From: Anolis sagrei
Lineage: Eukaryota; Chordata; Lepidosauria; Squamata; Anolidae
NCBI RefSeq assembly: GCF_037176765.1
Contig: NC_090023.1
Coordinates: 103,572,366-103,636,365 of the forward strand
Length of the DNA stretch: 64,000 nucleotides
Direction: 5' to 3'
Shown here: positions 1 through 11,400 of the stretch, piece by piece
How the letters are laid out: the number at the start of each line of letters is the position of its first letter
How positions within the stretch are numbered: the first letter of the stretch is position 1
Notes under the pieces: generated by a model
What the model was told of the DNA's origin: nothing
Databases searched by the model: none
The model's input: only the letters and a program-made list of their open reading frames with translations
Program-made: the position numbers and the translations under genes

Positions 1-990
1 TCCTGGTGGCCATCACCTCTGCCAGGAGGGCCAGTGAACTCACGGCCCTCAGATCAGACCCACCGTATGTGAGATTCCATGATGACAAGGTCGTCCTGCG
101 GACCGATGTCACCTTTTTACCTAAAGTAGTCTCTCACTTCCATATGTCTCAGGACATCATATTACCAGCCTTTTTCCCAAATCCATCCTCTCCCCTTGAG
201 GTGGCTCTCCACTCCTTGGATGTCAAGAGAGCCATTTCGTTCTATTTGCATAGAACATCCACTCATAGAAAATCACCGAAGCTCTTTTTAAAATACAGGA
301 AAGACATGATGGGGCACCCTGTCTCCTCCCAGGGTATAGCCTCTTGGATCGTATCTACGATCCGACTAGCCTACCAATTGGCGGGAAAGCAACCACCACC
401 TCGTGTGGTGGCGCATTCAACCAGATCTCTCTCCACCTCCCAAGCTTTTTTGCATGGAGTTCCATTGGACCAGATCTGTAGAGCAGCGACGTGGTCTACG
501 CCATCCACGTTCGCATCACATTACAAACTGGATGTGTTGGCCAAGAAGGATGCAGCCTTCGGCAGAGCCGTACTGTTTTCCTGCGTGGCATGACCCACCT
601 CCAGGTCAGTAGCTTGCTATTCACCCATAGGTGTGCATTTCACGGAGGACACGAAGAAAAAATAAAGGTTGCTCACCTGTAACCGTATTTCTTCGAGTGT
701 CCATCCGTGAAATTCACACAACCCGCCCATCCTCCCCTCTGTCATGCCTCTTTTTAGCCTCTATTTGGCGCTATGGGAACCACCTCTCAGGCGCACGCCG
801 GGGCTTATATACCGGGGGGGCGGGGAATGGGCGGGGCTTGTGTTTATTCATTAAAATAATCATTTAAAAATTCATTGAATATTCTAGAAGTTCCGGATTG
901 CTGCGCATGCGCAGGGAGAACCCATAGGTGTGAATTTCACGGATGGACACTCGAAGAAATACGGTTACAGGTGAGCAACCTTTATTTACA
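1..990 (+). mobile_element. DIRS-type retroelement, 3' part (fossil)
   Basis: The window opens inside this element. An open frame at 6-593 reads as the C-terminal part of a tyrosine recombinase: it has the family's conserved blocks SARRASEL, AHSTRS and an ASHYKLD-like end, which resemble the recombinase ORF of vertebrate DIRS elements. It is followed by inverted terminal-type repeats (661-719 and 928-986), as expected at the 3' end of DIRS elements, which integrate with a tyrosine recombinase and lack ordinary LTRs. Only the end is in view, so wholeness cannot be judged. The identical inverted arms suggest a fairly young copy. An Ngaro-like relative is the alternative. Confidence 0.8.
661..986. 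repeat. 59-bp perfect inverted repeat at DIRS end
   Basis: Bases 661-719 are the exact reverse complement of 928-986 (59 of 59). The arm contains a TTGCTCACCTGTAAC block. A third, diverged partial copy of the same unit begins near 620. The 208-base loop includes a GC-rich stretch (780-840). The layout fits the terminal repeat and internal complementary region of DIRS elements. Confidence 0.85.
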
Positions 991-2424
991 ACAGTGCTTC
1001 TCAAGCAGTAGTCTTGGTACATTTCCAGGAAACTCTGAAAATGATAAAGCACAAATATGGTAACATTCTCTGGCAGGAGATGGCTTCAGTAGTCATGTTT
1101 TTACATTATATAGTTTTAAATATGGGAGTTTTGAAGTAAAATTCTAATCTACAGTATTCTGGACAATTTATACCATTATGAAGTACACTTTTTAAAAAAA
1201 ATCCTTTAATGTAACAGAAATATCAAATAATCAGTTACTTAAAGAATATGGAAATAAATTGGGAGGCATTTTGTTAATGAAAATAGAACAATAGAACAAA
1301 GTGTTTTAAGAAATAGTTTTGAATAGCACAAGATAAATCTGAAAGTTTGATCTAGTGGTCAGTCTGTCAAAACATAACTAATTGGAATAACACCAAACAT
1401 TTTGCAGCAAAGTGCCTTCAGAAAGCAGACATTCAAAATGGAGCAGATTCAACTGGATAATTTTATTAAAGCTCATTTAGATTCTCTGCATTTTTGAACA
1501 TTAAGAACATTTTGTTATTAAATTCCATCCATAGGGTTAATCTTTATGAAAATAGAGATTTTTGGAAGACAAAAGTCCAGGCAATTCTTTCTGTTTCAGA
1601 TGGCAGAAGTTATCAAGGAAGATGCATCTTGCCAGTGAGTGCTTGAATTAAGCCTGCACTAATAATAGGTGCACCTGGATGGGAAATGGGAGGACAGAAA
1701 TAACAATTTCCGCATGAAGTTGATTTAAAAAACGTCTTTAAATAGTTGCTAAAACCATTAAAACATGCAATTTGAGAGGTTTGGATCGTAAGATTCCAGT
1801 AAGCCTTTTTCTATTCAGGAAACGGGTGTTCCAACTAATAGAAAAGTGGGAGACAGAGGGATAATTTCCACAGTTTTTCTCCTCCAGCAGTAGCTCCTTC
1901 CTCACTTCATTAAGCATAAACCTGTAGATTGAATATATTTATGTAATATAATCTTTGGCTCTAATAAAAAATATAATCCTTAAGAAAACCAACATACCAT
2001 TTCTTCTTAAAGGTACAGTTGTAGAACTAAAGAGTTAGAAGTGTTTCATATTTGGTAATACGGTACTTTTCTAACAGTAAGGAAGAACTATATCTAGTAA
2101 GTTAACAATAATAAAGTGGACAGATGCTTCACATAAGTTTATGTAGTACCAGGACAAGAATTCTATCAGATATAAAAGAAATTTTGCTACAACTGACAGA
2201 GCAGGCCTGGCTTGTACTAGTCTTCAGCCACAGGTGAGGTTATACAACTAGAAACTTTTCTTAAATCTGTCCACAATTCAGAATCGTGGATTGATTCTTG
2301 TTTGCAGTTTTGACCTTCATACCTCCCCACTCTGTGTGTGGCATTGAAGATGGGGAGGACACAAGTGCAAGACTACAAGACTCCACAACTGGCTGGATTC
2401 ACGTGAATATATCAAGTATATCTA
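991..2424 (-). other. Probable RNF149 3' UTR and flank, no gene seen
   Basis: AT-rich, non-repetitive-looking DNA directly downstream of the proposed RNF149 stop codon. Reverse-strand AATAAA-like signals (TTTATT on the plus strand) occur near 1463 and 983, so part of this may be the 3' UTR; the true cleavage site cannot be told. In human the convergent neighbour is CNOT11, but none of its exons was recognised here. Confidence 0.4.
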
Positions 2425-2450
2425 TCACCTATAGTCTGGTAAATGGTTCT
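2425..2450 (-). CDS. RNF149: RNF149 coding exon 7 (proposed C-terminus)
   Basis: Proposed last coding exon: acceptor TTCTGCAG, then 26 nt that complete a Glu codon and read ENHLPDYR-stop. Human continues EAGRSDSRHGGPIS at this point, so the shared Glu and short length fit, while the rest differs. Support also comes from SNORD89 lying 49 nt upstream, since intronic C/D snoRNAs usually sit close to the 3' splice site. An alternative acceptor near 1672 also gives a short in-frame end, so this is a moderate call. Confidence 0.55.
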
Positions 2451-5400
2451 CTGCAGAAGTCACATAGCCTGTTTTGTTTTGTACTTCACGTGAAGTTGCT
2501 GAGGTCAGACAAAAAAGTCGCTTCAAGGAGTTTTGTCATCATGCCTTTAGAGAGAAACTGTTTACAGGCACTGCAATTCGGCCTTTTATTGTCATCATTC
2601 CTCAGGAGCATCACTAAACATCAGAATAGCAGCATTTCCTCTCAGACAAATGGCTGTCAACATTTTGAGTGGGATTATATTCCTAAAGCTCTAAGATTCA
2701 GAGGTTTAGCTATGTGTACTTAGTTTACGTAATTAACTGCTTTGAATGCTCTGGGTTTGGGAGCAGGCGTAAGAACAAAAGAGAAAGGGAGCATCCTGAG
2801 GTAGTACTGAGGGACACTAAATAGTTCTTATGTAGTGGAAATCTTTATTGTACATTTGAATTCCCCCACATACTACTGTGTCCTTATCTATCTGCCAGTA
2901 TAATAGAGCTATCTAACACGCTGAGCTTTTCCGGGTGGCTTATTCAAAGAGGGCAACCAAAATACACTGCAAAATAATTTCCTCTGCTAGATTTTATCTG
3001 TTGCTCCCTCAATTCTTAAAAAAAGACAGGAATAAAAGTTAAGCATAGGATGCCTTACACAATCTAACGTATTCCAATTATAAAAGTTTAATACTCACCA
3101 TACTCTTTCTCCAAGTCGAGTGCTGCACTGATAATGTCAAAAAGAGTCTGGAAACTTTCAAGACAACAGCATCCAGCCAACCTCCTTGATACTAAGCCAG
3201 TTATGTTGTACAAACTACAAGCAGAACTCTACTTTTTGTAATATAAAGGATAGTTACTAAACGTTCAGCAACAGGTATTTTCTGAAGAAATGGCAAGTTG
3301 CTCAATCATTTTACAGCAGATTCTTTCTTGAAGACATGATGTAGTCCTGCCATAAAATGCTGACAAAATGTTGACAGCAAAGGCCCCTCTGCTCAGAGAA
3401 GGCAGGAAGAGTTCTTCAGAGTATTTTGGAAAGAGGAAGACATCCACCTCACATATGAACCATTCCATATTTGGGAAGATCTTGTCTTGGAACATACTTC
3501 ACCATTTTAAGCAGCAGATTGCATATTTTCTCAGGCATTTCAAGTGCTTTATCAAATGTTTAGCCTTAAAACATGTTGTCAAAGTTAACTTACCAACCCC
3601 ATACATTCATTTATAATAACACTGGAATGCTAAAAAAAAAATCAATATTTAATAAAACTATAAATACACAATTCATCATTTTCCTAGAACCTCTTGTACA
3701 GAATTACCCAAAAGAAGAAGTAAAGTTTAACCAGTGCAATGACACTTATTTAGTATAATTCAGGCTCAGTGCTTTTCCACTGCTTCATAAAGGCACTATG
3801 CGATTGATCTAGCCCAGTCGTAAACTAATTAGTTGGGCACATCTCTAACAGGCTTTTAATAAGTCTTGATTTAACAAAAAGTAAAGAATTTTCACTTTAC
3901 AAACATCTGAAATGCGAATATTGAAATATTCAGAGGAAGCAACTAGGGTAAGTCAGAAGATTGGTTTAAGAGTCCTAAAGTTAAATTATGTGCCATTAAC
4001 TGGTATTGTATTCCATAGTGAACGTTTTCTCTTTTATGTTACCCTAGGCATTAATGTGCGCATTTTGACCATGAAATATCCAAATGGATAGGATAATGCA
4101 AGCTAAAAACTTTTTAAAGGAAGGCAATTTAAGAATCATTGGTTTTCTTCAGCAAGAATATGGCAAAAACTTGCAAGTCCATTGTAATGTTCTCATGTTT
4201 GAAGAGGTCTATATATATTCAATACACTTTTTAAAAAGACCACCAGTGGTACATATATGCTACATGTGATACAATATAATATAAATATTGTCTGTTTGTT
4301 AAACAGTGTACTTCTTCCAGGAATGGTCTTTTTAAATACTCTACAGAAATTTGTTCTTTCTCAGGGAAACTTTCCTATTTTCATGACAAACCAGGTTCCC
4401 TTCATATGGGTTTCTATACCCACAAAAACAAAGAAACAAAATCCTTTTAAAAAAAAATTACAAGTGTTTCAAAGCAACTGTAGAAAAGAGCAGTAAGCTC
4501 AATACGTGTCAGGAAACATTAAAAACCTATGTATTTGTATATATTTTCCTTCTTTCATCTCCCCACTCAGTCTGGTTCAGCTCCCATTCTTCGATAAGAA
4601 TCAGAATAGGATTATGATATTTTGTATAGGGTACAGAATACTTAGTTTTCAGCCCTTTTAAAATAGAATTAGGAAATTAATACATTTCTTAGGCCAGGCA
4701 CTAGTCCATACCATATAAATAACAATAAAATGAATCTTCAGTTTTTAGTCCAAGTCAAGCTTTCACTAAGTATTTCCACAAGACAGGTGTTCTTCATGTG
4801 GATTATCTTTACAAGTTGTTTCTAAAAATAAAATAAAAATATGAACGTTAATATTCCACTATTATATATTATTATGTGGATTATAACTAATACATATTTA
4901 CACAGTGCAAAAAAAATTAATTGGGAACCTACTTATGACAGCTCTAAGCTAGACATAATTTGCACTGTGAAGAGAATTCCAGTTAGGCTTATGACTAATA
5001 TTCAAATTAGAAGGAAACACATTATAATGAAAGAAAATTGAAACCTGAGACATTCAGACCTGTGGCAAGGAAGAAAACATTATCCAGGAGTACATTTAAA
5101 GTTTTATCTGGAATTTATTTCCAAGTTCCTCACAATTTCTCCCATTCTCAGTGTGAGGGCCTATCATGCCAAAGTCATGTCCTATTAAATATAGTTTTTA
5201 AGTCTTTAGAATTCTGCAAGATAAATAGTTATATGCTTAAAACTTTATCAGAGTTCAAATAGATTTTCTGGTTGTATAAGCAGTAATGCATCTGTTCTTG
5301 TGGTCCTTAGACATGTTACAATAATAATTGTGAAACCAAAACATGTATTGGACCCCCTCCCCCGTTTCCTCAGATACAGCAGCCACAAGCACACCATTTA

Positions 5401-8400
5401 TGTTGACAAAATGACATAATCATCATACGTTCATAGGTCTAAAGCTCCAAATTTGTTAATAAGTTAAAGAAGTTAATACATTAAAGAAGTCAAATGATCC
5501 ATGTCTGGACCAGTGCTGTATACTGGAAAGGAGATATTGGAAGCTTGTTTGATCTCCTGAACATTAGAGTGAAAAAAATTCTAATGCTAAACTCCTTAGC
5601 AATTAGAGTAAAAAAACAACAACAACATTTCAGTGTATCCACTACTAACATTTTAAAATTGAAGTTCTGTTTCCCCAAAGTTTCATTTTTCTAGAAAAAA
5701 AAATGCTACAGGGTTACATACCAAGTAAAGCTGTTGTTTCACCCGCCTCCTCTTTTAAATTTCTTATATTTATTACGGATTCATCAGTAGAAGATGCTGA
5801 TATTTCACTTGATTCATTTCTGTCCTCTTCTTGTATAACCATACTCCAACTCTCAGCTGATATGCTACCACTTACAGATTCAGGCACTGCAACTTCTTTG
5901 GGTTCTCCCTTTCAAGTTGAAAAAAGCAGCATGAATAGCCATAATAGATATTGGAAAGAGGACTGAAGAGACTAAAATGATTTCTCAAAAGAAACAAAGT
6001 ATTTCATCAAAACTATAATTTTCTGGGTTACTGTAGGTTTTTTGGGCTGTATGGCCATGTTCTAGAAGCATTCTCTCCTGACATTTTGCCCGCATCTATG
6101 GCAGACATCCTCAGAGGTTGTGAGGTCTGTTGGAAACTAGGAAAATTGGGATTATATATCTATGGAAAGTCCAGGGTGGAAGAAAGAACTCTTGTCTGTT
6201 GGAGCTAGGTGTGACTGTTTTAATTGGCTACCTTTATTAGCATTTGATGACCTGGCAGTTTTTAGGTGTGCCTTGTTACTGCCCAAGGGAATTCTTTGTT
6301 GAGAGGTGATTAGTTGTTCCTGATTGTTTCTTGTCTGGAGTTCCCCTGTGTTTGAGTTTTGTTCTTTATTTCCTGTTATAATTTTAGAATTTTTAATACT
6401 GGAAGCCAGATTTTGTTCATTTTCATCGGGGTTTTTCCCCCCATTCTGTTGAAATTGTCCACATACTTGTGGATTTAAATGGCTTCTCTGGTAGCCTGAC
6501 TTGTTAAGTGCTAGACTGGTCCAGAATTTCTGTGTTCTTAAATAATATGCTATGTCCAGGTTGGTTCATCAGGTGCTCCGCTATGGCTGACTTATCTGGA
6601 TGAAGTAGTCTGCAGTGCCTTTCATGTTCTTTGATTCATTTTTGGGCGTTGCGTTTGGTGGTCCCTGACTTCTTTCTTAATTTTTGTATGGTCAAGAATG
6701 AGGAATGGAGCATAACACAATATGCCTGACTGGTAAAAAAGCTTCCCAGTTATACTAATTGTATGATTAGTAATTAGATGTCAGTAATTCTGCAATTAAA
6801 AGAAAAATTAGGGGAGGTAGGTCTACTCTCTCCAATAATCTTATTACCAGGGGAGGTTTAGTTCCATCCCAGCAGTGGCACGAAACATTTATTTATTGAA
6901 TACTGTAATAGCTAGCTTTGTGTTCTATATCTCAGTGCCATCACTGCTTCTAGTGCTTAGGGCAGTGGTTCCTAACCTGTGGGTCCCCAGGTGTTTTGGC
7001 TTTCAACTCCCAGAAATCCTAACAGCTGGTAAACTGGGAGTTACTGGCCAAAACACCTGGGGACCCACAGGTTGGGAACCACTGGGGATCTCTTTTTGAG
7101 AATTCCAATCTTTTTTCTTCTGCATTCAATTTTCTTAGTTAATATCTTTCTTATAGTCCTTTTATTTTACTGATTCCACTAGGCAGGAGTGGGTGGGGGT
7201 CTAGGAGATTCAAAAGGGATTTTGTATGTTTGTTTAAACTTGTTCTAACTTCCTAAGCCAATTTATCATGAACCAGAACTATATCACTCACGGAGGGCCA
7301 TCTTATTAAATAATGAAATAGCCCAAATTGTTTGTGTTTTAAGTGTCACATTTAGATTTTAATGCATTCATATTGTTTATATTCAATGCTGGCTACCTTC
7401 AGTCCCTATACCAGGAGAAAGGTGAGAGAAAAATTAAGTAAAACAAACCAATATAATATTTCACTGCATAATGGTTGCACTCCCCGCCTCTTCTCTCCAA
7501 ACTACTCTAGCCTCTGTAGCTCGGAAGGGAAAGGCTGGCAGATGGGCAAGTTCACCCGCTTGGTAGCCTCTCCTTTCTGAGCTACAGGTGCTGGATCTGA
7601 TGGTCAAATTCACCCGCTCAATCACATCTTCACTCCAAAGCTAGAGGCAATCATGCGGGCAATCTTGCATAATAGTCACATCTGTGAACTAAAGGTGCAA
7701 GTAGTATGTGAAAAAATCCTAAAATACCAAAACTGGGACCCAAAAGGGGGAAGGGGCTGATGGTGACTATTAGGCAATGAACTAGAGTACATAACATTGA
7801 ATTGCTGTGACTTTTCCTGGCTGTATGGTTATGTTCCAGAAGCATTCTCTCCTGATATTTCACCCACATCTTCTGGAACATGGCCATACAGCCCAGAAAA
7901 CTCACAGCAACCCAGTTCTGGCCATGAAAGCCTTTGAAAACACAGTCCAGAAAATTCTTACATACATTCTAAAGTGACTGATTTCATCAAGGATATAACC
8001 ATGTTATTTGTCTAAATAAATATGTTAAGAGGAAAACCGCAAGGTTTAGGGTTTTAAAAATGTTCTATGAGTATAGAATACATAATGGATACTGCATCTA
8101 TAGATTCCACCACCCACAGCTAGATTTTTTTTAAAAAAAAATCCAAAAAGTAACTCATGGTTACTTCTTTTTCAAATTAGGCACATCATTTCCTATAAGG
8201 CACATCATTTTACAATGCCACTGTATAGTGTAACATGAGTATCCAAAGATTTTGGTATCCACGGGCGGGGGTGAGGGTAGGGTTGTGTCCTGGAACAGAT
8301 ACCAAGCAGATCCACCCTAATTCCTTTGGAAGATCCACCCTAATTCCTTTGGAAGATAACCCAGAAAAAAGTGCAGCTACAAAAAAGATTTTATAGTGGA

Positions 8401-11400
8401 TGATGAACAGGGGTTTTATAGCCAATGGTTTATATTTTGTTGGGTGGTTGCCACTGTCAATTTTTATATAAATATTTAAATTTTCATTGAAGAAACACAA
8501 GGAATACTTCCCACCATAAAATTTTGGCAGGTTTGAATCCATTTGAATTGCAAGCTAGCCACCTTTCCTAAGCCTTTCTCTTGAAAAAAACAACACCAGG
8601 TACTCAGAATGCTTAGGAGTGGCACATGTATTAGCACTATTAGCACTATACCAGATAACTAGCACTTGCTCTCAGATTTAATTACAATATATGCATTTTC
8701 ACAACATACCCAATATCCTAAAGCTTTGATGACATCTAGTTTGCACATTGGACATGTTCTGTGCTCCAATAACCAGGGATCAATACAATGCCTATGGAAG
8801 ACATGTCTGAAAAAGAGACAGTACTTTTAAAAGTAAGTACAAGAACACTTCTAGTAATGAACTTGCTTTTATGCAATGCAACTTAACGAAACTACAAAAA
8901 GTGATAATGATAGGATTAGATAATAGGAAGGATATTCAAAGCATAGTAACGCTAAGCTAGCAAAGCAACATAGGTAAAGGTTTCCTCTGACATTAAATCT
9001 AGTCATGTCCAACTTGGGGGGGGGGGGGAGTGTTGTTCATCTCCAAAGAGCCAGTGTTGTCCATAGATATCTCCAAGGTCTTGTGGTCAGCATGACTGCA
9101 TGGAGCCCTGTTACATTCCCATCAGAATGGTACCTATTGATCTACTCACATTTGCATGTTTGCGAAATGCTAAGTTGGCAGAAACTGGGCCTAACAGCAG
9201 GAGCTCACCCCGCATGTTTCAAATTATCATAGGGACAAAAGTGAGGTGAAATTTTCTGAACAGGGGTGCAGATAGCAAAATAAATGCCACAGAGGTGTTA
9301 ACCCTTCCCTATGCTATCCAAAACTTGTGTGTGTGTGTGTGTGTGTGTGTGGAGTTACACTTTAGAAATGTACCTGTTCTGATTTACATACAAATTCAAC
9401 TTATGAACAAACCTACAGAACTATCTTGTTCGTAATTTCTGTACAGTTTTCTCCAAATCGACTAAGTAGCTCATTCACTACTAATAACATTTTGCCTCTA
9501 ACAAAATCATTTTCACTGAATAAAGAAAAGAGTTGTACAATAGCTTATGTTTAGAATATTGAAGGTCAACATTCAAAGAACTATACAAACATCTCATCAT
9601 GACCAGTACAATACAAAACAAACACACATGTATATACTCTGGCATAATTGGATAAACCATAAAGCAGAGAATATTGACTGTACACTGCAATTCTTCAGTC
9701 TAAATATACTGAAGGCAGAACAGTTTTATGCAATTCATTAAATATTTCTAAAAAAAAACACAACTGAAGCAAAAATAGTTCTCACAGTTTTAATATGCTT
9801 ACTTGCAAGGCAGGATTCGAACTATATCTTTTGTTTTATAGTTTTCAATGCACACAGCACAATTTTCTGCATTGACATCCAAACCCTTTAAAAAAAAAAG
9901 CCTAATTTAAGCACGACATCAAAAAAATACAGTATCCTTAATATAAGTTAAAAGTAAATTCCAATTTACAAGATTATTATAGTTTAAGAATCTAAATCTC
10001 TGCATCTAATTGTTTGATAAAAAACAGTTAAAGTTTTCATTTAGATTGCCAAAGAAACATTTATGAAGAAATAATAGAATCATAGAGTTGGAAGAGACCT
10101 CTTGGGCCATTGAGTGCAACCCCATGCCAAAAACAGGGAAAATTGCATTCAAAGCAACCCCAACATATGGCCATCCAGCCTCTGTTTAAAAGCCTCCAAA
10201 CAAGCAGCCGCCACCATAACAGATGACTGCAAGAGGACAAATGCGTGCGTCTGGGAGGTTAATTTGTAAAATAAAACAGTAAAGAAAGGGAAAAAGGAGG
10301 AAGAAAGGAAACAATAAAGAAGAAAAACTTCAAGCACAATTTGCCAAAGAAAAAACTGAAACAGAGCTTCTATGGAAGTGTGACAGACGTAATAGAAACG
10401 AAAGGCAGTCTGGAAGCTGGAGTTGCATCAAAAGGATCTACTGTTAGCCCTCCACATTTGCTGGGATTAGGAACACATGATTCTCATGAAAGTGGCAAAA
10501 CTGCAAATTAAAAACACATTTTTTTATAAATCTGAGAGAATACCTCTATGCCGGACACTGACCACAGAACTGTACTGGAATCTTCCAGTACAGAACTGTA
10601 CTGGAAGATTCCTAGAGATGTGTTTTTCTCTAGGTCAGTGGTTCTCAACCTGTGGGTCCCCAGATGTTTTAGCCTTCAACTCCCAGAAATCCTAACAGCT
10701 GGTAAACTGGGATTTCTAGGAGTTGTAGGCCAAAACACCTGGGGACCCAAAGGCTGAGAGCCACTGCTCTAGGTCCTCCAGCATGACTATATGGCCAACT
10801 TCCACACTGGAAGATATAGAGATTCCTAGAGAAAATATCTGAATCAAATTTGCAAAAGTTAAACCCGCAAATGTGAAGGATTCTGAAGTTGTGCTATGTA
10901 TAGGAACATGCTGAGGAAAATAAAGCTTTTTGTTTAATTAATCGAGGCATTTACTGTACAGTATATAACTCACAATCTAAGATTGTGACTTTTTTTGATG
11001 AAGTCCAGCATGAACAATGGAAGATCCAGAAGACAGACTTAAATATATGACAAATTCTATTAGGACTAAAAGGGCAAGGTTTTAGAAAAGACAATTTAGG
11101 TATTCCTCCAAACATGGGCACATTCACTGTTATTCCCAATTCATGTTTTTTAAGATGACCCTTACTTTCTAAACACGTCTGACATATGCCTTTGGGAATT
11201 TCTATTCATATGCTACTTTGAATTCTATGCCATTTTAATATGTAATAAACTGCAGCAATTTCTCTCTGTATACATATCTCAACTGTAACAAGTCCAATTC
11301 CTTTCATTTTGTAAAACTGTAGCAATGAAGGAAGGAACTGGCAAAACCACCTCGGAGTATTCCTTGTTTCAGAAAACAAATTCATGAGGTCACCATAAGT

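Larger units (their letters stand above)
5909..8709 (-). other. RNF149 intron 5
   Basis: 2.8 kb intron. It holds a PLE copy (6030-6665), a hAT MITE (6963-7084), a PLE foldback (7802-7935) and a Tigger-like end (8220-8350). A pair of ATTCACCCGCT motifs lies at about 7550 and 7605. The rest is plain AT-rich DNA. Confidence 0.7.
8807..9802 (-). other. RNF149 intron 4
   Basis: About 1 kb holding a minus-strand Sauria SINE (8972-9222), a GT microsatellite and AT-rich unique DNA. Confidence 0.7.

Noticed and set aside
1609-1672. Alternative RNF149 last exon (GAPIISAGLIQALTG) with a fair acceptor
   Set aside because: The phase fits, but it lies further from SNORD89 and lacks the Glu shared with human; kept only as an alternative to 2425-2450.
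2298-2723. 141-codon plus-strand ORF
   Set aside because: It runs antisense through SNORD89 and the proposed last exon and shows no protein family.
3265-3495. 76-codon minus-strand ORF in RNF149 intron 6 as an exon
   Set aside because: No convincing splice sites in phase and no family resemblance.
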